Origin: Bradyrhizobium agreste
GTDB lineage: Bacteria > Pseudomonadota > Alphaproteobacteria > Rhizobiales > Xanthobacteraceae
Direction of reading: 5' to 3'
Length of the DNA: 64,000 nt
NCBI RefSeq assembly: GCF_016031625.1
Contig: NZ_JACCHP010000014.1
Location: forward strand, 79,261-143,260
Both the position numbers and the translations under genes were made by a program. This document shows positions 19,791 to 29,874 of this stretch, in pieces (positions within the stretch are counted from its first letter, which is position 1; every line of letters starts with the position of its first letter). A model generated the notes under the pieces. It was not told the DNA's origin, searched no databases, and worked only from the letters and a program-made list of their open reading frames with translations.

Positions 19791-21384
19791 ACAGCGAGCG
19801 GTGGTCCCGCAGGATCGCTTGCGCGGCGTTATGGCCGGGCGCGCCGGTGACGCCGCCGCCGGGATGGGCGCCGGAGCCGCAATGGTAGAGGCCTCTCAGC
19901 GGCCCGCGATAATCGGCGTGGCCCAGCATCGGCCGCGCCGAGAACAGCTGGTTCAACGTCAGCGCGCCGTGGAAGATGTCGCCGCCGAGCAGCCCGAACT
20001 GCCGCTCGAGATCGAGCGGAGACAGGATCTGCCGGCCGAGCACGCTCGCCGCAAAACCCGGGGCGTACTTGTCCACCGTCGCGATCATGAGATCGGCGAC
20101 CTCCTCGCGATGGTCGTCCCAGGACCTGCCATCGGGAAGGCTTGGTGCGACATGCTGGCAGAACAGGCTCGCGACATGCTTGCCGGCCGGAGCCAGCGTG
20201 TCGTCGAGCGTTGAGGGGATCAGCATTTCCACCACGGGCTCGCGGCTCCACCCTTGCGCGCGCGCGTCGAGCCAGGCGCGGTCCATATAGCCGAGGCTCG
20301 GCGCCAGGATGATGCCCGAGGTGAGGTGATCGCCCTCGCCTGGTAGCGCCGTGAAGGAGGGCAGGCGGTCCAGCGCCACGTTCATGCGGAATGTGCCGGA
20401 GCCGTTCTTCCAGTGCCGGATGCGGGCGAGGAAGTCCGCAGGCAGCGCGTCGGCCGCGATCAGGCGCGTGTAGAGCAGCTTCGGATTGACGTTGGCCGCG
20501 ACATATTTCGCGCGGATGGCAGAGCCGTTCTCCAGCACGACGCCGACGGCGCGATCGCGCTCGACGATGACCTCGCGGACGCCGGCATCCGTGTCGATCA
20601 CGACGCCGCGCTCGCGTGCCGCGCGTGCCATGGCCTGCGTGATCGCGCCCATGCCGCCGATGGCGTGGCCCCAGACGCCCTTCTTGCCGTTCACCTCGCC
20701 GAACGCGTGATGCAGCATCACGTAGGCGGAGCCGGCGGCGTAGGGGCTGGCATAGTTGCCGACGATGGCATCGAAGCCGAACAGCGCCTTGACCAGATCG
20801 TGCTCGAACCGTTCGTCCAGCATCTCGCCGGCCGAGCGGGTGAACAGATCGAGCAGGCTGCGGCTCTGTTCCAGCGTCAGGCCGCGCAGAATGTTGGCGC
20901 TCTGCAAAGCGTTCACGGCCTCGCGGATCGCATTGGGGCCGAAACCGTCGAGCAGGTTCGGCGGCGCGCGCAGCACGAATCGCCTGAGCACGTCAGCAAT
21001 GTCTTCCAGCTCGCGCGCGAAGCCGTCGAGGGCTTCCGCATCATGCGCGCTGAGCCGCGCCACCGAGGCTTTCGTCCGCCCCTCGCCGGTGAGAAGATAG
21101 CTGCCATCCGGCGCGGGCAGAAAATTCTGCGCGCGCCGCTCGACAATGCGCAGGCCCTGCTCGGCGAGCTTGAGGTCACGGATCACCTGCGGATTGAGCA
21201 GGCTCACGGTGTAGGCGGCGACCGAATTCCTGAATCCGGGATGAAACTCCTCCGTCACCGCGGCACCGCCGACCACCTTGCGCCGCTCGATCACGCGCAC
21301 GCGCAGACCCGCCATCGCGAGATAGGTCGCGCAGGTGAGGCCGTTGTGGCCCGCGCCGATGATGATGACGTCGGTTTCGGTCAT
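19774..21384 (-). CDS. Phytoene desaturase-like FAD-dependent oxidoreductase
   Basis: A 536-residue flavoprotein with the N-terminal Rossmann motif IIGAGHNGLTCATYLAMAGL and the following FAD-stabilising segment RKVVGGAAVTEEFHPGF. The C-terminus GLYHCGSGAHPGGGVTGAPG is typical of the CrtI/PYROXD2-like branch. No carotenoid genes (crtB, crtE) are nearby, so a carotenoid role should not be assumed; related proteins act on amine or unknown substrates. No signal peptide. Monocistronic. Confidence 0.9.
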   Translation of the reverse strand: MTETDVIIIGAGHNGLTCATYLAMAGLRVRVIERRKVVGGAAVTEEFHPGFRNSVAAYTVSLLNPQVIRDLKLAEQGLRIVERRAQNFLPAPDGSYLLTGEGRTKASVARLSAHDAEALDGFARELEDIADVLRRFVLRAPPNLLDGFGPNAIREAVNALQSANILRGLTLEQSRSLLDLFTRSAGEMLDERFEHDLVKALFGFDAIVGNYASPYAAGSAYVMLHHAFGEVNGKKGVWGHAIGGMGAITQAMARAARERGVVIDTDAGVREVIVERDRAVGVVLENGSAIRAKYVAANVNPKLLYTRLIAADALPADFLARIRHWKNGSGTFRMNVALDRLPSFTALPGEGDHLTSGIILAPSLGYMDRAWLDARAQGWSREPVVEMLIPSTLDDTLAPAGKHVASLFCQHVAPSLPDGRSWDDHREEVADLMIATVDKYAPGFAASVLGRQILSPLDLERQFGLLGGDIFHGALTLNQLFSARPMLGHADYRGPLRGLYHCGSGAHPGGGVTGAPGHNAAQAILRDHRSLFGSRG

Positions 21385-21395
21385 GATGTCCCAGG

Positions 21396-21476
21396 CGTCA
21401 TTCCGGAGCGATGCGCAGCATCGAATCCGGAATCTCGAGGTTCCGGGTTCGCCTCTTCGAGGCGCCCCGGAACGAC
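21396..21476. repeat. Palindromic dispersed element, family C, diverged copy 3
   Basis: About 80 bp with outer arms CGTCATTCCGGAGC / GCGCCCCGGAACGACA and inner AATCCGGAATCTCGAG / CTCGAGGTTCCGGGTT. A shorter, degraded relative of the copies at 7231 and 10498. Confidence 0.75.
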
Positions 21477-21593
21477 ATCTGTATATCAGGCATTTCTTGC
21501 TGCAACATCACGCCACGCTTTATTGCCCGTTCAGGCGCCCTGTGCTCCATTGCGCGCGGTCCGGCGCCCGCCGGGGTTTGAGCCGGAGCTTCC

Positions 21594-23873
21594 ATGGATT
21601 CGATCGTGCAACCCGCCGCCACGGAGCAGCCGTCGTCGTCGCGCAACCGGCTGCTGCTGACGGTCTACACCGCTGCGATCTTCGTCAGCGCGCTGCTGCT
21701 GTTCTCGGTGCAGCCGCTGTTCACCAAGATGGTGTTGCCGCGGCTCGGCGGCTCGCCGGCGGTGTGGTCGGTGGCCATGGTGTTCTTCCAGTCGCTGCTG
21801 CTGGCCGGCTATGCCTATGCGCATTTGTTGATGCAGGCGCGGGGCCGGATCGTCCCCGTTGCGGTGCATCTGGTGCTGCTGGTCGCCGCCTTCGCCACGC
21901 TGCCGCTCGGCATCGCCTCCGCCTACGGCGAGCCGCCGGCCTCGGGCTACGCGCTCTGGCTGCTTGGCCTCTTCGCGGTCTCGATCGGGCTGCCGTTCTT
22001 CGCGCTGGCCGCCAATAATCCGCTGCTGCAGGCCTGGTTCGTCCGCACCGGCCATCCGGCCGCGCACGATCCCTATTTCCTCTATGCCTCCTCGAATATC
22101 GGCAGCTTCCTCGCACTGCTGTCCTATCCGTTCCTGCTGGAGCCGATGTTCACGCTGCAGATGCAGAACCGGTTCTGGACCGGCCTCTATGGCCTGTTGA
22201 TTCTTCTCATCGGCACCTGCGGCGTGCTGTTGTTGCGTTCGCCGAAGCTGGCGCTGACCGACGCGCGGGTGGATGACGTGAATGCGCCCGCGCCCGGCCT
22301 CTTGACGCGGCTGCGCTGGATCTTCCTCGCCGCCGTGCCCTCGGGCCTGCTCATCGCCGTCACCGCGCACATCTCGACCGACGTCGCGGCGGCGCCGCTT
22401 TTGTGGGTGCTGCCGCTGTCGCTGTACCTCTTGACCTGGGTGGTCGTATTCCAGTCGCGGCCGCTGCTGCCGCACAAATGGATGCTGATGCTCCAGCCGG
22501 TCGCCATCGCGGGCATCGTCGTTCTGCTGGCCTTCGGCGGCGAGCAGAACCTGCTGCTGACGCTCGGCGGGCATCAACTCTGCTTCTTCGTCATCGCCAT
22601 GGCCTGCCACGGCGAACTGGCGCGGACGCGGCCTGCTGCCAAATACCTCACCGGCTTCTATGTGGCGCTATCGTTCGGCGGCATGGTCGGTGGCTTGTTC
22701 GCGGGGCTCGTTGCGCCCTTCACCTTTTCGTGGATCGCCGAATATCCGATCCTGATCGCGCTTGCCGCGCTGTGCCGTCCGTCCGCGAACGAGCGGCTGG
22801 CCGCCGTCGTCAAATGGTACTGGCTGGCGCTCGCCGCACTCGCGGTGGCGCTCATCGCGCCGTCATACACGACCGGCGGCATGTCGAGCTGGTTCGAGGA
22901 TCATCGCGTCTGGGTCGCCGGTGCCGTCGGCGTGCTCGCCGCGCTGCTCGCGCTGATCCTCAATGCCGGGCGCTGGAAGATCTTTGCCACCGTCGCGCTG
23001 GCGCTGGCATTGATCCGCCTTTATCCCGCAGACGAGGGCCGCGTCACGACCGTGCGCAGCTTCTTCGGCGTGCACAAGATCGTGGAGACGCCGGGCGGCT
23101 ATTTCCATGTGCTGATGCACGGCACCACCATTCACGGCGCCGAGCGCTTCCGCAACAATGACGGCACGCCTGTAACCGGCCGGCCCGAGCCGATCACCTA
23201 TTATCACAAGGACGGCGGCATCGGTCAGGCCGTCAGCGCGATCCGCGAGCGCAAGGGCGCGCCGCTGAAGGTCGCCGCGATCGGCGTCGGCTCCGGCACG
23301 CTCGCCTGCGCCGCCGAACCGGGGGAGGACTGGACCTTTTTCGAGATCGACCAGTCCATGGTCGACGCAGCGCGTGACCCCAGGAATTTCCGCTACATCT
23401 CGAGCTGCATGCCGGACATGAAGCCCGTCATCGGCGATGCGCGCCTCACCTTCGCCAAGGAACCCGACGGCGCCTATGATCTCATCATCGTCGATGCCTA
23501 TTCGTCTGATGCGATCCCGATCCATCTTGCCACCGAAGAGGCGATGAAGATCTACAAGGACAAGCTCGCGCCGCACGGTTCCGTGGTGATGCACGTCTCG
23601 AACCGGCATCTGGATCTCGAAACCGTGGTCGTCGGCATCGCGGACGCCAACGATCTCAAGAGCTGGGTCTTCAACGAGGATTCCGGGCGCGATGGTGACT
23701 ACATCTTCTCGACCGACGTCGTCATCTCCGCGCGCGAGGAGGCCGATGTCGGCAGGCTCGCGTCCTCCAAGCAGTGGGAGCAGACCGAAGCCGACGACAG
23801 GGTGCGGGTCTGGACCGACGATTATTCTAACATCCTGGGCGCGCTGTATCGGCGTTGGAAGGACGGGGAGTAG
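21594..23873 (+). CDS. Membrane-fused spermidine synthase-like protein
   Basis: A 759-residue protein with about 12 hydrophobic helices in residues 25-480 and a soluble C-terminal class I methyltransferase-fold domain. The C-terminal part has the SAM-type loop VAAIGVGSGTLACAAEPG, the acidic ribose contact FFEIDQSMVDAARDP, and LIIVDAYSSDAIPIHLATEE, as in spermidine synthases. Such fused MFS/spermidine synthase proteins are common in bacteria, but few have been shown to make spermidine. The catalytic end could act on a membrane-delivered substrate; this is inference. ATG 21594 is preceded by GGAGC. Confidence 0.88.
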   Translation: MDSIVQPAATEQPSSSRNRLLLTVYTAAIFVSALLLFSVQPLFTKMVLPRLGGSPAVWSVAMVFFQSLLLAGYAYAHLLMQARGRIVPVAVHLVLLVAAFATLPLGIASAYGEPPASGYALWLLGLFAVSIGLPFFALAANNPLLQAWFVRTGHPAAHDPYFLYASSNIGSFLALLSYPFLLEPMFTLQMQNRFWTGLYGLLILLIGTCGVLLLRSPKLALTDARVDDVNAPAPGLLTRLRWIFLAAVPSGLLIAVTAHISTDVAAAPLLWVLPLSLYLLTWVVVFQSRPLLPHKWMLMLQPVAIAGIVVLLAFGGEQNLLLTLGGHQLCFFVIAMACHGELARTRPAAKYLTGFYVALSFGGMVGGLFAGLVAPFTFSWIAEYPILIALAALCRPSANERLAAVVKWYWLALAALAVALIAPSYTTGGMSSWFEDHRVWVAGAVGVLAALLALILNAGRWKIFATVALALALIRLYPADEGRVTTVRSFFGVHKIVETPGGYFHVLMHGTTIHGAERFRNNDGTPVTGRPEPITYYHKDGGIGQAVSAIRERKGAPLKVAAIGVGSGTLACAAEPGEDWTFFEIDQSMVDAARDPRNFRYISSCMPDMKPVIGDARLTFAKEPDGAYDLIIVDAYSSDAIPIHLATEEAMKIYKDKLAPHGSVVMHVSNRHLDLETVVVGIADANDLKSWVFNEDSGRDGDYIFSTDVVISAREEADVGRLASSKQWEQTEADDRVRVWTDDYSNILGALYRRWKDGE

Positions 23874-23882
23874 GGCCCTCTT

Positions 23883-23969
23883 CGTAGCCCGGATGGAGCG
23901 AAGCGCAATCCGGGGCCGCTCCATGCGTGGGTTCTGTCCCGGATTTCGCTGCGCTCCATCCGGGCTACG
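23883..23969. repeat. Palindromic dispersed element, family E
   Basis: About 87 bp with near-perfect outer arms CGTAGCCCGGATGGAGCG / CGCTCCATCCGGGCTACG and inner GCAATCCGGG / CCCGGATTTCGC. It lies between two convergent genes, the spermidine synthase homolog and the phosphodiesterase. Confidence 0.85.
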
Positions 23970-23972
23970 AGA

Positions 23973-24968
23973 TTAAGGCATCACCGGCGTTCCCGCCGGC
24001 AGCGCAATCCCCTTCTCGCCGGCGACCTGCCGCAGCAGGTCCGGCCGATCCGAGATGATGCCGTCGACGCCGATCTCGATCATCCGCGCCATGTCCTCGC
24101 GCTTGTTCACCGTCCAGACCACGACGCGCAGCCCGAGAGCGTGAGCCTCGGTCACGAGCGCCGCGGTGACGTCGCCGAAATAGGGCGACCAGATCGCGCC
24201 GCCCGCAGCCTTGATCGTCCGCGGCAGCGAGCCGCCGTGATCGGCCGGGCTGAACCCCGCCGTCCAGTTCGTCGCCTTGTCGAGCGCAACCGTCGGAGCC
24301 GAGCCGCGCTGCAGCGTCAGGTACACGGTTGGAATCTTCGGCGCCTGCTGCTGGACCAGCAGCAGGGTCCGCCAGTCGAACGACTGGATCATGACGCGAT
24401 CGGAGAATCCCTCGGTCTCGATCACCCCGAGCAGCTTCGCGACGAAGGCCTGCGGATCAAGCGTCTCATCCGGATGGTTCGGATCGATCTTGGTCTCGAT
24501 GTTGAAGCGCACCTGTGTGTTGCCGGACTTGCGCACCAGCGCGAACAGCTCGGGCAGGGTGGGAATGCGCGTCCCCGGCAGCGCATGCTGGTCGGGGAAT
24601 TGTCGCGAGTAGGCGCTGTCGGGGCGGATCCGGCCGACGTCATAGGTCCTGACCTCGTCGAGCCGCAGCTTGACGAAAGGCGTGCCGGGCGGAGCGACGT
24701 AGGCCCCATCGGGCCGCCGTGCGAGATCGGGATTGAGTCCGCGCTCATGCGAGACGATGACCTGGCCGTCGGCGGTGACGCCGACGTCGAGCTCCAGCGT
24801 GTCCACGCCCATCGTCAGCGAATGGGCGAAGGCGGGCAGGGTGTTTTCCGGCAGCAGCGCCCGCCCGCCGCGATGCGCCTCGAGGTCGAAGGCCAAATCA
24901 GATCCCATGGCTTGTCCGGCAGTGAGAAGCGAGAGCAGCACCGGGATTGTCGTGGCACGTGATGGCAT
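23973..24968 (-). CDS. Glycerophosphodiester phosphodiesterase
   Basis: A 331-residue exported GDPD-domain enzyme that hydrolyses glycerophosphodiesters to glycerol 3-phosphate and an alcohol. A signal peptide (LLSLLTAGQAMGS) precedes the TIM barrel. Metal and catalytic motifs are visible: EAHRGGRALLPENTLPAF, LELDVGVTADGQVIVSHE, and a late VVWTVNKREDMARMIEIG. I chose ATG 24968, with GAGG 5 bases upstream; a TTG at 24986 is a weaker alternative. Periplasmic, as in GlpQ. Confidence 0.92.
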   Translation of the reverse strand: MPSRATTIPVLLSLLTAGQAMGSDLAFDLEAHRGGRALLPENTLPAFAHSLTMGVDTLELDVGVTADGQVIVSHERGLNPDLARRPDGAYVAPPGTPFVKLRLDEVRTYDVGRIRPDSAYSRQFPDQHALPGTRIPTLPELFALVRKSGNTQVRFNIETKIDPNHPDETLDPQAFVAKLLGVIETEGFSDRVMIQSFDWRTLLLVQQQAPKIPTVYLTLQRGSAPTVALDKATNWTAGFSPADHGGSLPRTIKAAGGAIWSPYFGDVTAALVTEAHALGLRVVVWTVNKREDMARMIEIGVDGIISDRPDLLRQVAGEKGIALPAGTPVMP

Positions 24969-25006
24969 GGTGCCTCGAAGATCCAAGGCGGTTGATGGTC
25001 GCAGCG

Positions 25007-25786
25007 TCAGTTCTGATAGTAATAGCCGCGCGGCTGATAAACCTGACGAGGCTGCTGCTGATAATAGTAGCCCTGCTGGCCATAGCCTTGGTCGTAGGTT
25101 GGCTGCGGCAGTTGCTGATAGGCCTGCGTGCCATAGGGACGCGTGATCGAGCGCGGCGCCGGATAGCGCGCGCCGGTGTCGCTGCCGTCGGCCGGATAAA
25201 TGTAATTGTCGTCCTGCGGCATGTAGCGGCGGGCGGGCTGCTGCGGCGTCAGGTTCACGGGATCACCCGTGGTGGCGTACTGCTCCTCGGCCGGCTGTTG
25301 CGGGGCGCGGGCCAGTGCTGTGTTGTTACGGCCGCGCGGATTGCGCGCCAGCGCCACCTGTGCCGAACCGGTCAGCGTCACCGTGGTGTTGAGCACGCCC
25401 TGCTGCTGCACCAGCGCATAGAGCGTCGAGGCGTTCTGGCGCGACAGGCGCACGCAGCCATGGGATGCCGGCGAGCCGAGCCGGCCGACCGAGTCCGTGC
25501 CGTGGATGGCGTGCCCGATCTTGGTGAAGAAGATCGCGTGCGGCATCGGTGCATCGTCGAATTCCTTGGAATAATGATCCTCTTCCATGCGGAAGGCGCG
25601 GAAGGCGCCGTTCGGGGTCTCGCGCGAGGGGATGCCGGTCGACACCGGCCAGTGGTAGCGCGCGACACCGTCGACGGCGACGGTCATCTGCTGATTGTCC
25701 TTGTCGACAGTGATCTCGACCTTGGCCTGCGCGGTGCCCGCGCTCAAAATCATCAGGGATATGAAAGCAATCAAAAACGAACGCAT
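25007..25786 (-). CDS. L,D-transpeptidase (YkuD) with Gln/Tyr-rich tail
   Basis: A 259-residue exported cell-wall enzyme that would form 3-3 peptidoglycan crosslinks or attach proteins to it. Signal peptide MRSFLIAFISLMILSAGTAQA is followed by the YkuD domain (residues about 22-140) with HAIHGTDSVGRLGSPASHGC; C111 is the catalytic cysteine in SHGCVRLS. From about residue 175 the chain is low-complexity, rich in Pro, Gln and Tyr, ending in repeats such as GYGQQGYYYQQQP. ATG 25786 is favoured because the signal begins there. Confidence 0.93.
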   Translation of the reverse strand: MRSFLIAFISLMILSAGTAQAKVEITVDKDNQQMTVAVDGVARYHWPVSTGIPSRETPNGAFRAFRMEEDHYSKEFDDAPMPHAIFFTKIGHAIHGTDSVGRLGSPASHGCVRLSRQNASTLYALVQQQGVLNTTVTLTGSAQVALARNPRGRNNTALARAPQQPAEEQYATTGDPVNLTPQQPARRYMPQDDNYIYPADGSDTGARYPAPRSITRPYGTQAYQQLPQPTYDQGYGQQGYYYQQQPRQVYQPRGYYYQN

Positions 25787-25975
25787 CTGACTTCTGGCCT
25801 CCGGTCTGTACATATTCGCGCCGCGGCTCTCCGTCCCCCGGCGTGCATTATGCCTTTAGCTCGGCGTTGGTTCCAGCGGCCTGCCTGTCCATCGTTAACG
25901 TGATGCCGGGCGTAAGCAAGGCCGCTTTGTGCCGCGCCGGCTGGCGGCGCTGACATTTTCGCGAGCGCCGCGCGG

Positions 25976-26733
25976 TCAGTTCTTGAGCCGGTAACCCGTC
26001 CGAAAAATCCACCAGATCACGACCAGGCAGATCACCAGGAACGCCACCGTCATGCCGATGCTGACGGACACGCTGACGTCGGCGATCTCGTAAAAGCTCC
26101 AACGGAAGCCGGAGATCAGGTAGACGACCGGGTTGAGCAGCGCGACCGTGCGCCAGGCGGGCGGCAGCATGTCGATGGAATAGAAGCTGCCGCCGAGGAA
26201 GGTGAGCGGCGTCACCACCAGCATCGGAATCATCTGCAGCTTCTCGAAGCCATCGGCCCAGATGCCGATGATGAAGCCGAACAGGCTGAACGTCACCGCC
26301 GTCAGCACCAGGAAGGCCAGCATCCAGACCGGATGGTGGATGTGAAGGGGCACGAACAGGCCGGCGGTCGCCAGGATGATCAGGCCGAGGATGATCGACT
26401 TGGTCGCGGCGGCGCCGACATAGCCGAGCACGATCTCGAAATAGGAGATCGGCGCCGACAGGATCTCGTAGATCGTGCCGCTGAATTTCGGGAAGTAGAT
26501 GCCGAACGAGGCGTTGGCGATGCTCTGCGTCAGCACCGAGAGCATGATCAGGCCCGGGACGATGAAGGTGCCGTAGCTGACGCCCTCGACCTGGTTGATG
26601 CGCGAGCCGATGGCGGCGCCGAACACCACGAAATAGAGCGAGGTCGAGACCACCGGCGAGACGATGCTTTGCAGCAGCGTCCGCCAGGTGCGCGCCATTT
26701 CGAACAGGTAGATGGCGCGGATGGCGCGGTGGT

Positions 26734-26737
<4 letters not shown>
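25976..26737 (-). CDS. ABC-2 type transporter permease
   Basis: A 253-residue inner-membrane permease with about six helices and the ABC-2 signature near residue 165-200 (VTPLTFLGGSFYSIDMLPPAWRTV and LNPVVYLISGFRW). Such permeases export drugs, polysaccharides or lipids, and NodJ is a relative. It overlaps the ATPase gene by 4 bases (ATGA), forming a two-gene exporter operon. Substrate unknown. Confidence 0.92.
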
Positions 26738-27657
<920 letters not shown>

Positions 27658-27941
27658 GATGGCCGCAAGGCTGAGGAGCAAAGGCTGGGGAAGGGGCCGG
27701 ACCATCCAGGAGGCAGGTCGGCGGAGCCCTGAAATAGGAACGCCATTGTCTCTCCGCAATTCCCCGGAGAAAAATGGCCTCAAAACGGCCGCTTCAATGG
27801 CATGTTCCGGGCAAGTGTTGCGCGATGGTCACGGCTTGCTGCTAAGATTGGTGGTCACGCGGCTCTTTGTTGCGTCTGCGAGCGCGCCGTGGCTACGATT
27901 CCGGCCAATCGCGAAGCGTTTTGCCTCCAGGGAAAAGATCG

Positions 27942-28661
27942 ATGAGACCGAACGGCCGTCACACCGCCGGCGCCAGCCAATTGTTCGCCCTCCGCGCGTG
28001 GGCGATGGGCCTGCTCCTGCTGTCAGCTGTTGCCATCAGCCCGACCACCGCCAAGGCCGCGCCGAGCCAGGCTGCGGCGGCGACCACGCATGTCTATCTG
28101 CTCCGCGGCGTGCTCAACATCTTCTCGCTCGGCCTCGACACGATCGGCGCCCGCCTCCAGGCCCAGGGCATCCCGGTGACCGTCGCCAATTTCGTATCCT
28201 GGTCCTCGCTCGCCGATGAAGCGGCGGCTGCCTACAAGGCCGGTCGGCTCAAGACCATCATCCTGGTCGGCCACTCCTCCGGCGCGACGGCGCTGCCCGA
28301 CATGATCGCCAAGCTCAACCAGCTCGGCGTGCCCGTGAAGCTCGCGATCGGCCTGGACTCCGTGTTCAAGACCAAGCTCTCGACCGGCGCGGAACGCTAC
28401 ATCAATATCTATATCGGCGACGGTCCCGGCGAGCCGGTGCGGGCCGCGGCCGGCTTCCGCGGCAAGCTCGACAATGTCGACGTCCGCGGCACCGGCGTCG
28501 GCCACATCTCGATCGACAAGAACGAGGCGATCCAGCGCCGCGTCATCGCCGAGATCGACGCCGCCATCATGCGCTCGCGCGCCCCGGCTGCTCCCGTCGC
28601 CGAACCCGGCGCACCGCGGCCCGCGCGTGCGGCTGCGGCCGCTGCGCCGGCAAGGAACTAG
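27942..28661 (+). CDS. Exported alpha/beta-hydrolase-like protein (paralog 1)
   Basis: A 239-residue protein with an N-terminal signal or anchor (LRAWAMGLLLLSAVAISPTT, cleavage likely after AKA) and a compact hydrolase-like core: HVYLLRGVLNIFSLGLDTIG, then IILVGHSSGATALPDMIAKL with the nucleophile-elbow serine, AIGLDSVF and a final GVGHISIDKN holding a candidate histidine. The tail is Ala/Pro-rich. It shares the same block order with the next gene (GH-S-G, IxxFIN/YINIYI, GFRG, HI-I-K), so the two are tandem paralogs. Substrate unknown; likely periplasmic. Confidence 0.8.
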   Translation: MRPNGRHTAGASQLFALRAWAMGLLLLSAVAISPTTAKAAPSQAAAATTHVYLLRGVLNIFSLGLDTIGARLQAQGIPVTVANFVSWSSLADEAAAAYKAGRLKTIILVGHSSGATALPDMIAKLNQLGVPVKLAIGLDSVFKTKLSTGAERYINIYIGDGPGEPVRAAAGFRGKLDNVDVRGTGVGHISIDKNEAIQRRVIAEIDAAIMRSRAPAAPVAEPGAPRPARAAAAAAPARN

Positions 28662-28676
28662 TCAAGGAACTAGTCC
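28651..28676 (+). repeat. 12-bp tandem duplication across a stop codon
   Basis: The segment CAAGGAACTAGT occurs twice in a row with one shared junction, giving CAAGGAACTAGT-CAAGGAACTAGT. The TAG in the first unit ends the upstream gene. Probably slippage. Confidence 0.7.
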
Positions 28677-28774
28677 GGAACGGCCACGCTTCGGCGCCGC
28701 AAAATCTGCCAATTCCGCGGTCATGAAGGACCGCAAGGGGAGGCGCCGCCTCCGGTGGTAGGACTTCTGGACGG

Positions 28775-29722
28775 ATGGTTGATCCAAGGCGCCTGATCGT
28801 GCTGGCAGCAATCGTGCTGCTCGCCCTCGGCACGGGCACGGCCGCTGCTTCGCCGCCCAAGTCCAAGACCGTTGCGGCGGTCCCCGCCGCGCCGCCGCCT
28901 CCGCCGTTCGAGCCGTTGCCGCCGCCGAAGGTCTACCTGTTTCGCGGCGCCATGGGTCCGATCTTCTCGACCGGCATGGATCGCCTGGGCGAGAAGCTGA
29001 CGCAGGCCGGCTTCTCGGCCGACGTCTACGAATTCACCCTGTGCCGGCTGATCGGCAACCGTGCCATCGCCAGCTACAAGGAGAAGGCCGCGCCGATCGT
29101 GCTGATCGGCCATTCCATGGGCGGGCTGTGCTCGATCGTCATCTCCGAGATGGCGGCCAAGGAGAACATCCCGATCAGCCTCGTCATCGCCATCGACCCC
29201 GCGCACGCGACCGGCGATGTCCCCCTCAACGTCGAGCGCTTCATCAACATCTTCCTGTCCGACAGCGTGCTCGGCGGCGGCGACGTCGTGACCGTCCCCG
29301 GCTTTCGCGGCCATTACGCCAGCTATGACCTCAAGGAAAACGCGCGCGTCACCCACATCAACATCGAGAAGTCCGACGATATCCACCGTCAGATCGTCGA
29401 GATGGTGACGCAGCTGCCGCGCATTCCGCCGCAGACGCAGGCCGATGCCGTACCGCTGCGCTATCTCGTGCCGGCAGATACGCTGGTCGAATTGTGGGAC
29501 AGCGGCGTGCGGGTGCCGGTGCGCCGCGGCGACACCATGGAGAGCATCGCCGCAGCCAACCGCGTGCCGCTGTGGACGCTGGCGCAGAGCAACTCGCTGC
29601 CCGAGAACGCGCAGCTGACGCCGGGCCAGACCATCATCGTCCCCCGCCATCTGATGCCGCCCGAGCCGGCCGCCGCGATGGCCACGCCGCCCGCCGCATC
29701 GGCAGCGGGTGGACGAAAATAA
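28775..29722 (+). CDS. Exported alpha/beta-hydrolase-like protein with LysM domain (paralog 2)
   Basis: A 315-residue protein with a signal segment (LIVLAAIVLLALGTGTAAA), a proline-rich linker (PPPPPFEPLPPPK), then the same hydrolase-like core as the previous gene: KVYLFRGAMGPIFSTGMDRL, IVLIGHSMGGLCSIVISEMA, AIDPAHATG, ERFINIFL, GFRGHYASYD and THINIEKSDD. Residues about 245-290 form a LysM-type module (VRRGDTMESIAAANRVPLWT, NAQLTPGQTIIVP) that binds peptidoglycan or other N-acetylglucosamine polymers. This would tether the enzyme to the wall. Role unknown; the pair is on one strand 113 bases apart and probably co-expressed. Confidence 0.82.
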   Translation: MVDPRRLIVLAAIVLLALGTGTAAASPPKSKTVAAVPAAPPPPPFEPLPPPKVYLFRGAMGPIFSTGMDRLGEKLTQAGFSADVYEFTLCRLIGNRAIASYKEKAAPIVLIGHSMGGLCSIVISEMAAKENIPISLVIAIDPAHATGDVPLNVERFINIFLSDSVLGGGDVVTVPGFRGHYASYDLKENARVTHINIEKSDDIHRQIVEMVTQLPRIPPQTQADAVPLRYLVPADTLVELWDSGVRVPVRRGDTMESIAAANRVPLWTLAQSNSLPENAQLTPGQTIIVPRHLMPPEPAAAMATPPAASAAGGRK

Positions 29723-29777
29723 AGGTCCTTTCGCCGAGAACGCAGCGCTTGTCGAGTGGGCGGTCGTTCCGCAAACT

Positions 29778-29863
29778 CGTCATGCCCGGGCTTGTCCCGG
29801 GCATCCACGTTCTTGGTACGAGACGAAAGATCGTGGATGGCCGGGACAAGCCCGGCCATGACG
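29778..29863. repeat. Palindromic dispersed element, family D, copy 1
   Basis: About 86 bp with outer arms CGTCATGCCCGGGCTTGTCC / GGGACAAGCCCGGCCATGACG and inner CATCCACG / CGTGGATG. A relative of this element lies in frame inside uvrD at 39543-39632. Confidence 0.85.
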
Positions 29864-29874
29864 TACAGCCGTGA

